A stretch of 64,000 bases of DNA, from positions 1 to 64,000 of the forward strand of contig CM041196.1 of NCBI GenBank assembly GCA_023078555.1. Reading direction: 5' to 3'. The position numbers were made by a program, and so were the translations under genes. Source of the stretch: Ulva prolifera. Lineage: Eukaryota; Chlorophyta; Ulvophyceae; Ulvales; Ulvaceae. Shown piece after piece: positions 47,645-58,352 of the stretch; position 1 is the stretch's first letter; each line of letters begins with the position of its first letter. The notes under the pieces are model-generated. The model was not told the origin of the DNA. It saw only the letters and a program-made list of their open reading frames with translations, and ran no database searches.

Positions 47645-47820
47645 CCCTTATTTTGCCCTTGGAAAGTGACATGTCGCCCTTACTGTCGCCCCTAGATTTC
47701 GCCCTTATTTGGGGTGGCACTTTTTGAAGCCTAATTAAGGGCGGCATGATTTAACGAATGGCAAAAGTAAGGGCGACATGTGAATCATTATTCCGGCAAT
47801 ACTGTAAGGGCGGAGCCCCC
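47645..47820. repeat. Fold-back element with AAGGGCG motifs
   Basis: An imperfect palindrome of about 175 bp. The perfect 16-bp pair acatgtcgcccttact (47669-47684) and agtaagggcgacatgt (47766-47781) is flanked by further pairings: cgccctta at 47643 with taagggcg near 47802, and cgccctta at 47700 with taagggcg near 47735. It has the look of a miniature inverted-repeat element. No flanking target duplication is certain. Confidence 0.55.
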
Positions 47821-47894
47821 TTAATTGACCATTTTATTTATTAACATAATCGGGCGCCCGCCCTTCTGAGGCAGGTACGCTGAACCAGATATGC

Positions 47895-48000
47895 TACGGC
47901 GGATCCGCTCTACCCACAAGGGCGGGGAGCATCCGCCGTAAAAAAAAAGTGCCCACGCACAGCTGATGCGGATTGGCTGCACGGTCTGCACCATCCGCAT
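47895..48000. repeat. Two short inverted repeats
   Basis: tacggcggat (47895-47904) pairs with atccgccgta (47931-47940); gatgcggat (47967-47975) pairs with atccgcatc (47992-48000). Confidence 0.6.
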
Positions 48001-48061
48001 CAACCAGCAGTGTGGTGCACCTGCGTGTGGCATGATGCTGCAACGAGCGGGATGCAATCGA

Positions 48062-48214
48062 GGCCGTTGGCTTGTGCGTGACGAGGGATGTGCTGCACCA
48101 CATCCCACGACACGCACGAGCCTGCGGACATGATTAATGCAATCGAATCCGCTGGCTTCTGCGTGACGAGGGATGTGCTGCAGCACATCCCTCGTCACGC
48201 ACAAGCCAACGGCC
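48062..48214. repeat. Nested inverted repeat with a 40-bp perfect palindrome
   Basis: 48161-48200 is a perfect palindrome: gcgtgacgagggatgtgctg followed by its exact reverse complement. A 36-bp segment at 48062-48097 is the exact reverse complement of 48179-48214. An imperfect copy of the palindrome lies 85 bp upstream (48076-48118), so the structure arose by tandem duplication of a palindromic unit. Confidence 0.85.
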
Positions 48215-49480
48215 ATGGTTGCTGCACGTCCATGTGACGGTTGATCCGCCTCGTTGAATTGCATGCCGAAACAAGGTCAAGAGTCATCAAGGTCAAGAGT
48301 CTGTCAATAAACACAGGCTTCGCTTCTTGTTGCATCGTTAGGCTCCAGTCCGATGACAGCGTCTTGCAACTCGCTGACGTTGTGTGTCTCAATGGCCATG
48401 TCAGCGCGTTTTGCCACTTGTACCCGTTCTATGAACCTGCAGTACGGATGTATTGTCAGACTGAAGGATAGAATGCAACGAAATCATGGCACGTGACTCA
48501 GTTGTGACAGTGGTGAACCTCGTTCCGCATTCACGACATGACAGGTTACTTGACGTGAGAATATGCGTTGATGGTGGCTCGCACCATCCTTGAATCGTTG
48601 AATGCCTCTTCCTGTCTCACGCTTCGTACAGTTCGTGCCTGTTCTCCTGTCGGTTCTGGTACCTGCGGTCCACCGCGCAATCAAACCAGTCGCCACTGTT
48701 ACAACGCTGCAGCGATCATCCACGGTCTGGTCACGTTGGACGGTGTAGGTTACATATGTGTTTGACTGTCCCAGGCACTATGGTATTGTGGCCTGCGGCA
48801 ACTACAAGCCACCATCAACGAAACTAACACCGTGCAACCTCGCATCCAACGTCGAATTGCCGGCAGTCAGCGCTGGCGAGACTTACAAAAGCCTGCAGGT
48901 GCTTTTGTGCGTGGTCTCAACAGGCAGATCGACTGTGGATGTGGCGTATCAGGAACAACAACGGGGTCGGCATTGTGTTCCTACCTCGGTCAGACACACC
49001 TGCACCGGCAGCATGGAAATGTAGGTACTGTACCTTGCTTGTGTGTTGATTGGCCGACGTCTCTCGGGCTAGCATCTGCGCCGTTTTAGTTACCGAACGC
49101 GCAGGTCCGTTGACCGTGGAGACGCTGACGAGAATTGATGCGGTTCGATATACGTGAAACTCAAGAGCCATTACAAGCAGACAAAGTGACAGGCTTGCCG
49201 GATAGGCGTGCATGATGAACCTATAACATGACACTGCGAGCGGGGCCACAACGGTGCAGTACACTGTCGCGCTTTGGAGGTCCAAGCCACCCTCGATACG
49301 TCGTGCGCGTGCACCGAACATCCATCAAGCTGCCGGCGATCGCACGCACACGATCATCGACCTAAAAATCGAGTTGGTTGATGTGTATGAGTGGACATGT
49401 CATTCATTGCTGATTTTGGGGACCTCCGTTACTGCTCAACGCTGATTCCAGTGCCTCGCGCCTGCTTGCTGTTCCTGATT
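48215..49480. other. Upstream of the central spliced gene; nothing firm
   Basis: Several short plus-strand open stretches (48241-48471, 48758-49024) could be upstream exons of the next gene. I see no conserved motif and no convincing splice chain. Confidence 0.3.
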
Positions 49481-52400
49481 ATGGCTTCGATAGTGTTCTC
49501 CTCACCAGGTCGCCCTGGTAGTCGGGGCGATTTTTCAAATGACAGTGGCTCGGACGGAGAAGACGATGTGGCTCCTGCGACTGGCACTGCGGATCAAGGG
49601 TTCACGGCTGCAGCCATGTACAAGTTGTGGACAGAGGACGTCTGCACGATATTGCTCGAGTTAGGTCTTAACACGGATGATATGCCTATGATGATAGAGG
49701 CAGCTCAATCTGTGTGTCACCGCATGATTCACTGGATTGAAACCTCACCCCAGGTACCTGTACTTGCCTTGTCACTCTCGCCATCCCCCTGTGTGGCCCA
49801 CTGCTTTGCAGAAGACAGTTGACAAGTGTCTCAATTAGCTCAGTCATTGCAGTCGATGAGGTGCTAATCTAGGGTGTCTGCCGGCGCAGGGAGTTCCGCG
49901 TGAAGACGTCATGCGCCAAAAGTTCAAGGTAGTGATCAACAGTTGCAGCACTAGGCTGCATATGTATGTGGGTGCCTTTTCGGCGCCAACGCCAGCATCC
50001 CTCTTGGCGGGCTGTGACAAACTGCTGCGTGGGTTGTGCGAGCCTGGTGGATTTTTCGAGGACCTCACAAAACGCCTGTTTGGTGTGTCCGCCACTGATG
50101 TTTTGCGTGTTATTCCAAGCGTTGCTCCCACCGGTGCTTCCACCCATGCGTCCCTACCGCTTTGTGGTGGGGGGGGGGGGAGGGGGGGGGGGGTGATTCT
50201 GCGGCAACTGCTGGCGACACCTTCACCACTGGAGCTGCTGCCCCTCCACTTGACACATGCCTAGGTCCGATGCGGTCTCTTCCGACTGGGCTGTCCATCG
50301 TTCAAAAGGCAGGTTGTCACGGGCACATTCAGTTTGGATTCAGTGATCCGACTCAGCTCGGGCTTCTCCTTGCATCGGTTGTGAATGTCAACTTGACCTG
50401 GGAAGAGAAGAAGCCCAACACGTCCCCTGTCATACTGAGTGCGATCAATGAGATCAAACGGCACCCGCTGTTCTCGCTGCGCCGGACTTACAATGACAAA
50501 GTCGAACCCGCTGCATGGTGCGGGATTGCAGCTTGTTACGTGACTGGATATTGTTGCTGCCGACTGGAGTATGTCCACTTCCCCTCTAATGAGCTGTCGC
50601 CGAACATAGTAAACCGTGTTTCCAGGTTCAGGTCATCTGCGCAGATTTCCCTGGCTGTGGTGTACCTTATTGGACAGCGTCAGTTGTTCACACATGGCGT
50701 GTGCTCGCAGCTGCCACCTGTCGTGTGGGCCATATTATTCGGTGCCATGACAGATTCCTCCGGTTTGTGTCCAGAGACAAAGTTCTACCCTCAAATGGTG
50801 CGTCATAGCTTCATGATTAAGATGCACCGGCATCAATGCGTCACCAGCCAACCTTCCTGTACTGAATGTGTAGGTACACCGGCTTTCAGCAGAGGACATT
50901 GGTATGCTGACTGCATCTACTCTGTCTAAATCATTGCGAGCCGCACAGGGTGTGGTCCCAGATGGTTGTAAGACCCAATTTCCAGATTATTTCAAATACT
51001 TGCTTTTTACGAGTGTCAAGACTACTCCAGTGGAACATTTGTTCGACAGGTTGAAGGAGCAACTCCAGAGTAATATTCTCTTTCCTTGGCTGTGCAATGT
51101 TGCGCTGCTGTGGGTGACATGAACTAGAAACTAACGAAAATGTTGTGCCTGTATAGATCTAACCCACAATTTCAAGGAATATGCTTGCCAACAGGTGATG
51201 CGCCAGGCTCCAATCGCTACGGTTCGCAATGCGCTGAATGAGAAGGGTGCGGGGGGACCAGTCACTATCCCCGAGATGCTGGACGCCATGGAAACCAAGG
51301 CTGTGGCTGATCGCGAGAAGCAAAGCAAGGATCCCATCCTGAAGTTGGCCTCAAGAGTGTACCCTGAGGCCGAGCTTCGAGCAGCTGGTGTGCGGCCATT
51401 CTGGTGTTGGCACTGCCTCATGATTTTGGTCTCAGACTGTACATGCGCTCCAACGGCTCTATACCTGGTCCAGCAGTGTTCGGTTTCATGTAGACCACTG
51501 CATGCTCGAGGCCGACCTCCTCGCTCAGGCTTTGCACGGGATTTTCTCCAACGGTGACGATGGTATCTTGGCCGGGCCCATGGTCCTGCTCATGCTTGCG
51601 TGGCTGACCAAACAAACTGACAAGATTCAGGTGGTGACTACACTTGATGAAGGCGGTCACCAGCCGGTCCGTGCTATCCTAGCTACTGGTCGTGATGGGT
51701 GGTGCCCACCCACGCTATCATTCTCAGTGCTGTGTTGGGGTCTGACGCAGGTGCGGCACTCATGGATGCTGAGTACTGTTTGTGGCGATAAACGTGCAAA
51801 CTACAGCAAACTACATGCAATGGATTTCTTGCAGGTAGTCAAGATTGTGTGTGGGGGGGGGGTGCCCAGAATAACTCAGATGTTCCCTTGCAGAACGGGG
51901 TGATTTGTTATGCCTATGCTGTCCTTCGCGGGGCTGATCCCCGAACGAAGGATTCAATCGTGCAGACGCTGATTCCCGAGTGGGACCCAGATGCTGAGAT
52001 ATTATCAGACGTTGGCCGACTGTTATATGCCCATGCTCTGGATGGCAGGCACACAAACGCAATCCAGCTTCTGCCAATGCCAGCGGACTTCTCCTGTTGG
52101 TGTGCAGAGGCGTTGCATCCTGACACTTACACTGGCGTCTTGCAGATCAAGCTGTCAGCCTCATCAAATGACTCCACCGCGCCGGCCAATGACAATTCTA
52201 CCGAAGTGACGTGTCCAGCCACGACCTCTCATAGGGATTCTACCAGCCCGTTGGCTCTGGTCAACGCTCCCCCGCCAACCGGAGACTCCGACAACATGGT
52301 GGCGGCTTCCGTTGCTGCCCCTGCCGCACAGTTCGTGAAGATGGCGCTCAGTGGTACGCCCTTGACATCAGCTCAGCACACTGTCCATGTCTCACTCCAG

Positions 52401-52984
52401 TCACCTGGTGGTGTACGGCAGCTGTTGTCGAATGTGCTTCTTCTTTGAACTTCTGCAGTGCGTTTGACTGCCACGTACATACATCAGTATTGTATTGGCC
52501 TGACTCGACCTCTGTCATGGCGAGCCTTCCGGGGTATTGATCGCTTCGCACTGTTGCGACAAGAGGCGCTTACTAGCAGTCATATCAAGTTTTGATAGCT
52601 TTTGCAGACATCCTAGACCTTCAACCCGGCGATGGTGACAGTGGCGATGAGGCCGACCAAGGTCCTCGCAAGACCAAGACCCTGAAGACAATGGCCTCTG
52701 TTCTGCGTGGCCGCTTTGGACGCAATAGCCGTCATCGCAGTACACGGGCTCTGCATGCTCACACCAATTACCTCAGGAAGTCAGTGAAGAAATTGATGAC
52801 GCAGGCGAAAGGAGCTACTGGCCCCGACGAGCGGGAGAGGATCCTGAAAAGAGCTCAAAGCATCACCCAGGGATGTGATGCGATGACAGCCTATCACGCT
52901 AGTAGGGGAGGGGCGTCCATTGCCTTCCTGGAGTGGATCCGGGCAGCCAAGGCCAGTTGGCCGTGGCCAGGATACGGACCGTGA
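49481..52984 (+). CDS. Unrecognised multi-exon protein-coding gene (possibly decaying)
   Basis: Exons that join in phase: 49481-49753, 49890-50869, 50949-51069, 51157 to about 51390, about 51436-51834, 51894-52410, 52608-52984 (TGA). Introns are 59-197 nt, GT-AG, several with a CTAAC/CTAAT-like branch site (gtgctaatc near 49861, aactaacg-like near 51130, ataactcag near 51880). TGTAA follows the stop by 85 nt. The protein starts MASIVFSSPGRPGS with an acidic Ser/Asp stretch, has a Cys/His-rich middle (CCCRLEYVHF, MHRHQCVTSQPSCTEC) and a basic C-terminus (TRALHAHTNYLRKSVKKL). No family is recognised. Two frame problems exist: a change of frame across the G-tracts at 50169-50193 and another within 51388-51500. 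They may be sequencing errors or real decay. An ATG at 49397 is an alternative start, and exons may exist upstream. Confidence 0.45.
49754..49889 (+). other. Intron of the central gene (136 nt)
   Basis: CAG|GTACCT donor and CGGCGCAG|G acceptor, phase 0, with CTAAT 24 nt before the acceptor. Joining gives SPQ-GVPRE in one open frame. Confidence 0.6.
50870..50948 (+). other. Intron of the central gene (79 nt)
   Basis: TGT|GTAGGT donor and GCCGCACAG|G acceptor, phase 0; joins two different reading frames without a stop. Confidence 0.5.
51070..51156 (+). other. Intron of the central gene (87 nt)
   Basis: GTAATA donor, CTGTATAG acceptor and a CTAAC box 24 nt upstream of the acceptor; phase 1. 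Both flanking exons stay open. Confidence 0.5.
51835..51893 (+). other. Intron of the central gene (59 nt)
   Basis: GCAG|GTAGTC donor, CCCTTGCAG acceptor, phase 0. It contains a G-run and ATAACTCAG as a possible branch site. Confidence 0.5.
52411..52607 (+). other. Intron of the central gene (197 nt)
   Basis: GTGTAC donor and GCTTTTGCAG acceptor, phase 1; joins ...SLQSPG to D-ILDLQPGDGDS. Confidence 0.45.
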
Positions 52985-53068
52985 TTTGGCTCAGCGGTTC
53001 TGCTTTAATGTTAGAATGGTGACTGTACTGCCGATGGCTGGTGACTGTTGTACCGCTTTCAAAATGTT

Positions 53069-53073
53069 TGTAA
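53069..53073 (+). terminator. TGTAA poly(A) signal of the central gene
   Basis: aaaatgtttgtaatgc, 85 nt past the stop at 52984. Confidence 0.5.
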
Positions 53074-53241
53074 TGCTATTTTGCAGTGTCAATGTCAAAA
53101 GAGGATGAGCCTTCTCTACTCCATGAACCTGATGATAGTATTATCCAGCGTGCACAGTTAGATTCACGACATATTAGTGCTGTTTATCTGACTCGAGTTT
53201 TACAGTGAGTATTACAAGTGACATCAGCCTGGGGCGTGGCT

Positions 53242-53447
53242 CCCTCGTAGCCACATGGCGAGTTTTGCGCCTATGCTGCCCATGAAGTGGAAAGGACCAA
53301 ATATTAGATCGGTGTCCGGGTATTCGTCAATCCGAGATGACAAAATAATATATTCTGATCACTATGGGATGACGCGATTTCCGGACAGCATTATATTATT
53401 TGGTCATTTACGTGCTTGACAGCACCTTCAGGTAGTGGCTACGAGGG
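53242..53447. mobile_element. MITE-like fold-back element (about 206 bp)
   Basis: Perfect 13-bp terminal inverted repeats: ccctcgtagccac (53242-53254) and gtggctacgaggg (53435-53447). Inner arms also pair: gaccaaat near 53297 with atttggtc near 53395, and gtccgg near 53315 with ccggac near 53382. The interior is AT-rich, unlike its surroundings. There is no coding capacity. A clear target-site duplication is not visible. Confidence 0.55.
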
Positions 53448-54186
53448 TACATGTCGAGGCAGGCTGCTCTACTGCACGGTCTGCACGATCGTCGAGTATC
53501 AGCAACGATCAAGCTCTGGCAAGCGGGAGATAATCAGATGATGTCTACTCTTGAATAGGCAATCGTCAGCAGCAGGCGAAGAGCGCCTTGGTGATTGTGG
53601 CTGCCATGTGCTGCATAGCAGCCTGTGGACTCTAGCTCGCATCCCACTGCTATATCCGCCAAAGCCAACCTCACAAAACTTTGCATGGTTAATTTGAGAA
53701 TTTTTGGAGTGGTTCTCCCGGCTTTTCATGACTTGAACGAGAATAAACAGAAATGCCAGTGAAAGCCCAGATCTCTGCACAGTGCCCAGAATCCCGAAAC
53801 AGCCGCGAATCTCATTCGTCAGGTCACAAATTAAGGGGATGCCGGGGAGTAAGTTTGGCTGTCCCCATTTTCTTTTTCAACTTAGATCAACTCAGACCCG
53901 AGGCCAATGCATCTACAGTCTCTTCCAGACCACAGTTGTTCTGCAAAAATGCACCAGCGATATACACGAGACATGGTGGGGTAGGCGGAGACGTTGTCCT
54001 TGAAGATGCCAGTGTGCGCTATCACGTGTTGGTGCGGCAGCAAGAGTGAATGGTATTGGTCGACACAATGCAAACCCACTTGAGTGTGTGCAGAACGAGA
54101 TACATCAAGTAGCAATCTGCCCGTTCACAAGACCAGACCTCCTCCAATATCACTAGCCTTGGAGGCTGACCCTGTTTACACAAACA
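53448..54186. other. Intergenic, nothing firm
   Basis: No supported gene or repeat. Short open frames lack conserved motifs. Confidence 0.4.
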
Positions 54187-54807
54187 CTAGCCTACAGCAC
54201 CAGCATCATCATCCTCATCATCGATATCTAGTTGTCCAGGATTCACTAGGAGATTCAATCGAAATTGATGGAAGCCAGACAGTAGATGACCCTGGCTACG
54301 AGCGAATCGTGCCCAAAGGCCCCTGGTCTGGCTTGACCTACTGCTGCTGGCAGGCTCCCAACCTGCCTTTCGCCTGGAGCACGCGAAATCTGGCATGACA
54401 GACACCGGTGTTGCAGACACCAGAGTCGATAGCACCTCGCAGTATGCCCGCCCAGCATAAGCGTCATCACTTCTGAATCGCCCAGCAGTGAACGCTCGCA
54501 AAGCAGCTCTAGCTCCACTCACGGCACGTGCACGAACAGCACGTTGGTGGGCCTTTCCCTGCTCTTGGGGACCATTGCCACCAGGGCGTGCCGCTCTGAA
54601 GGCACTGATCTTAGAACGGATTGAACTGTTCAGTGCACCATACCCTTCCGGGTCCCCCCCCTCCCCAACACGGGCCCACGCCAGGCGGTCGCATCCAGCT
54701 ACAGCAGCTAGGGGATCAATCCTTTTGGCAGCTTTGGTAGGGGTGGAACCTGTTGCCGGATACAGAGCACTCGGGCATAGGCGATGACACCACCTGATGA
54801 AGGACAC
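54187..54807 (-). CDS. Possible minus-strand coding exon, unknown
   Basis: An open frame of 206 codons, basic and Ala/Arg-rich in its first two thirds (AFRAARPGGNGPQ, RAVRARAVSGARAALRAF), ending in a run of acidic residues (DIDDEDDDAGAV). Its length is above chance for the local composition, but I see no family motif, no paralogue in the window and no clear TGTAA. It may be an exon of a larger minus-strand gene reaching to about 56.5 kb or chance. Confidence 0.25.
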   Translation of the reverse strand: MSFIRWCHRLCPSALYPATGSTPTKAAKRIDPLAAVAGCDRLAWARVGEGGDPEGYGALNSSIRSKISAFRAARPGGNGPQEQGKAHQRAVRARAVSGARAALRAFTAGRFRSDDAYAGRAYCEVLSTLVSATPVSVMPDFACSRRKAGWEPASSSRSSQTRGLWARFARSQGHLLSGFHQFRLNLLVNPGQLDIDDEDDDAGAVG

Positions 54808-55121
54808 AGTGGATGACTTTACGTAGATTGGAGAGCCTTCCGTTCCAACATTTTCCGGTATGTAGTACGGCTGGAACGCATGATCCTCCTGTTGTTAAGT
54901 AATGATGCATCCCTGCTAGCACAGCTGCGTATTGCTTGCGAACGATTGTGTTGCGCTGATCTCAAGACGCCAATGTAGGGGACAATGAACCGATGTCTGT
55001 CAAGGTTATACATCCAAAGCAGTACTGAAAACTGAGACTCATGAACATGCCGTTTGTATCCTGCGATGTGCTTCTGTTCTTACACGAGCCTATGGACTCC
55101 AGTTAGCGGAGGCCAGTTAGC
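54808..55121. other. Intergenic or intronic, nothing seen
   Basis: Mixed short frames only. Confidence 0.3.
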
Positions 55122-55718
55122 GGCTGCATGTGATCACATCACTAACATCCACATGAGGGCTATCTCAGCACACCGACAGGCACGAGCACTGGCATCACCA
55201 GCCCAGCTGTATTCGTGGCCAGTTAGCGTGACAGCCCATTTGCAAAGAGGCTGGTGAATAGTTTGATGTATCTCTGCTGGCCATAATACCAGTGGCTGCA
55301 TGTGATCACATCACTGCCATCCACAGGAGGGCTATCTCAGCACACCGTCAGGCACGAGCACTGGCATCACCAGCCCAGCTGAATTCGTGGCCAGTTAGAG
55401 TGACAACCCCTTTGCAAAGACACTGGTGAATAGTTTGATGTATCTCTGCTGGCCAGAATACTAGTGGCTGCATGTGATCACATCACTGCCATCCACAGGA
55501 GGGCTGTCTCAGCACACCGTCAGGCACGAGCACTTGCATCACCAGCCCAGCTGTACTCGTGGCCAGTTAGCGTGACAACCCCTTTGCAAAGAGGCTGGTA
55601 AATCGTGTGAAGCATCTCTGCTGGCCAGAATACCAGCGGCTGCATGTGATCACATCACTGACATCCACAGGAGGGCTATCTCAGCACACCGACAAGCACT
55701 TGCATCATCTGCACAGCC
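55122..55718. repeat. 172-bp tandem repeat, 3.5 copies
   Basis: The string ggctgcatgtgatcacatcac starts at 55122, 55294, 55466 and 55638, a constant period of 172 bp. Each copy has the 12-bp palindrome atgtgatcacat and the block ggagggctatctcagcacaccg. The last copy is partial and runs into the following minus-strand open frame. Confidence 0.9.
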
Positions 55719-55985
55719 GTCCTCGTGTCCATCCGGTGTTTCCATAACCACATGGCCAGGGGGACTGATCTCCAAAGCGCCCGCAGTGGCACTCTCATTT
55801 AGTACGAAGAGCACAGGCATCACTTGCCGCAAGCAGTGTCGTAAGATGTCTGCAACTGTCCGTAGCCGTAGACGCTCGCGCCTGTGGTTCATACAGTTTC
55901 CAAAATCTCCATTGCAGATTGGTGAAGCATGATGTGCCCGAGCTTCCAAATGGCTATGCCGCAGCGATGGTTTGCCCTGCTCGTC
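55650..55985 (-). CDS. Possible minus-strand coding exon, unknown
   Basis: Reading from a possible acceptor (ggtgttcag|GGACGAG near 55985) the frame gives DEQGKPSLRHSHLEARAHHA ... LRLRTVADILRHCLRQVMPV ... PPGHVVMETPDGHED and closes in the edge of the 172-bp repeat. The composition is protein-like, and the 172-bp unit seems to contain copies of its last 45 bp. No family is recognised. Confidence 0.25.
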   Translation of the reverse strand, partial: DEQGKPSLRHSHLEARAHHASPICNGDFGNCMNHRRERLRLRTVADILRHCLRQVMPVLFVLNESATAGALEISPPGHVVMETPDGHEDGCADDASACRCAEIALLWMSVM

Positions 55986-57744
55986 CCTGAACACCGTTGC
56001 AGCCGTATATTGCCGATTTTAACATACATATAATTTGCGCTGTATAATCAGATCGTGGCGCGATCTGTGCGTGTGGGGCCTGTTCATAGACCAGATGCTC
56101 CAGTAGCCCGCTTCGCGATGGCGCATGATGAGCTCCGCTAGAGACAACACGTCATAAAACTTTGAGCAAATTGGTAAACATGTTCATAGTAGGTTTAATT
56201 TTGTATCACTGACGGATTAGCTTCTAGCGGTGACACGCAGCCGTCCTAAGCTCTGCCCAAGTGTGTCCTCAGGCTGATTGACCTCCAGAAATGCCGCGAG
56301 TCTCCAGAGCCCAAGTTAAGCCTGAATGAAACCAAATATGTTCCCATGAAAGGATATACACGCTTTGATCGCGCTGTTCGTGAGCATCGTAACAGCGCCG
56401 GCCGACCGAGTCATCCTCGAAGACAGGCACAGTGCAACTGCGTCCGTAGACCACAACGAACCGGATAAAGCATATCATGCGTCAATATCATATTGAACAT
56501 GGTCATTTCGGTTGAAATCACATCAAAAGGCGACTGTTTCTGCTCCGACCTATCCGCCCTTGTCAGGCCCGCCCTTGTAACATGAGCCAGGACGTGTACA
56601 GACGTTCATACAAGATGATATCGCAGGGCAGACGACCTGGTGTGCAAGCTGGGGTGCGCAAGCTGCACCAAAATGTCAAATGCGCTGAAACAGCTTTAAT
56701 TTGGCTCACGAAGGCCCACAGTAGTAGATAGGTACATGTTATGCGTCATGGAAGCATTCCGAAGGTGATCGGTGGAGCACTTGGCCTCCTGTGTCTTCAT
56801 GATAGTGGCTCGGCCGCGGACGCGACGCAGCGAACGGTGACATGGCGCGTAGGAGACATACCACTGTGCACAAACGGTGCAAAAATGCTTTCAGTTACTG
56901 TGTTCATAGCCGGTTTCCGCCACGGTCTGCCATCATCCGGCTCTCTCGTGTCCGCTACGTCATGCCAAGGCTCCGTGGCAATGCAGGACGGATTGACAGG
57001 GCAATAGATATCTCAGGACGGAAAAGGCTAGATTGTATGGCATTTAGCCAATTGGTGAAGTCTAGTTCTGGTAGTCTGTTGCTGCATGCCATTCTGTGAC
57101 TGGTGCGCTTGAAGTGGAACAGATACATGCGGCCATCGTATGCTGTGTTACAAGGACAAAGCAAGCGAGGCAGGTAGCACCGCAAGCAAGAACCAGGGGA
57201 ACCGCACACCACGCAGCAAGCCACACGAAGCTCACACCAAAACACCCATCGTATGCTGTGTATGTTGAAGAGATCCACTACAGGTGTCGTGTATGCGACA
57301 AGTCCACGTCAGGGGCACCAGAAAGCTCGCCGGTATGTATGGGAGTGCCGACTCCAGCCAAATTAGGACATGCCAGCTGTCGTGTGTGTTCGTGCTGTTG
57401 CGAAAATGCACAAGTTGTCTGATGTCATCCCTGACAAAGCCACGATCATGTCCACAGTGTATTCATGATGATGATATCTGAATACATCAGCCGCGGAATG
57501 GTGTGCCAAAAGCTTCTGGTTACGTGGCGTTGACTAGTAAGCAGAGCGCATTGCAAGCAGGAATGTGAGGTTGCAGCCCTCGCGAATGCCCTGCTCAACG
57601 CAACGTCGCTGAACACAAGTACTTATATACTTATATCTTTTGATAAGTGCACAGTATCAGTTGCACGATGACGTCGTGGAAGCCTCCGTGCGTAAAGATT
57701 CGCGGGCCACTGCACACCGATCGATATTCATCGTTTCGATGTCG
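55986..57744. other. Rest of spacer, no gene supported
   Basis: Scattered short frames on both strands. cgcccttgtcaggcccgccc near 56547 recalls the AAGGGCG motifs of the fold-back at 47.7 kb. About 57144-57240 resembles a segment of both arms (see separate entry). Confidence 0.4.
57144..57240 (+). repeat. Dispersed repeat, third copy of an arm segment
   Basis: tgttacaaggacaaagcaagcgaggcaggtagcacc... closely matches 59399-59497 and, reversed, 44537-44636. This copy is more diverged and lacks a few bases. Confidence 0.7.
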
Positions 57745-58097
57745 CTTTCAACGTGCATGATGGGGAAAGCAGACATCCCCGGCCGATGACGGCAAGTTGT
57801 TGTAGTGGAACTTCCACGCTCTATCACACCGCAATTTTCCTGATTGGTCAATCTATGTGCGCGAGCGCATCGTTGTGGCCTCCGTAACAGGCAGCATGCG
57901 AGCCCGAACACCGTGAAAGTGGCTGGCTCAGTCCCAGACACTCTTGTGATGTCCTAGCTCGGTCCCAGTCACTCTTGTGATGTCCATCCCAGTGTCTAGC
58001 AACACTGCCACCATGCAAAGGCCAAGACCTCCATGCAGCCACTCAAGGTGATGTTCATTAGCTATGGCAGCCAGAACACACGGAGAACGCCGCCTCT

Positions 58098-58352
58098 TTC
58101 TGCAATGCGGACCTGTTGCAGGTTTGTTTGTTCCCTCGATCCTTTTGAAGTGTCTCCCGGCCGACGGCGTCGCGTGCGTGCGCATCGACGGCTCGAGAAC
58201 GGCCACAAAGCGCGCAGCGGCTACTGTGGTGTTCTCGGAGCCAAGGGAGGACACACTGCTTGTGGTACTAGTGAAGTTGAAGGCTGGCTGGGTCGGCGTC
58301 CACTTGACTGTCACCTCGCAGATGCTGCTCCGAACACCAGCCACAAACCCCG
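58098..58352 (+). pseudogene. Decayed SNF2/RAD5-type helicase C-terminal fragment, right arm
   Basis: Mirror copy of the left-arm fragment: VRIDGS, LKAGWVGVHLT and TNPG in order, same altered residues, no helicase motifs upstream. It was already broken before the inverted duplication formed, since both copies share the changes. Confidence 0.6.

Noticed and set aside
56741..57422. Short plus-strand frames in the right part of the spacer
   Set aside because: No motif, no paralogue, no TGTAA or splice context; part of the region is a dispersed repeat.
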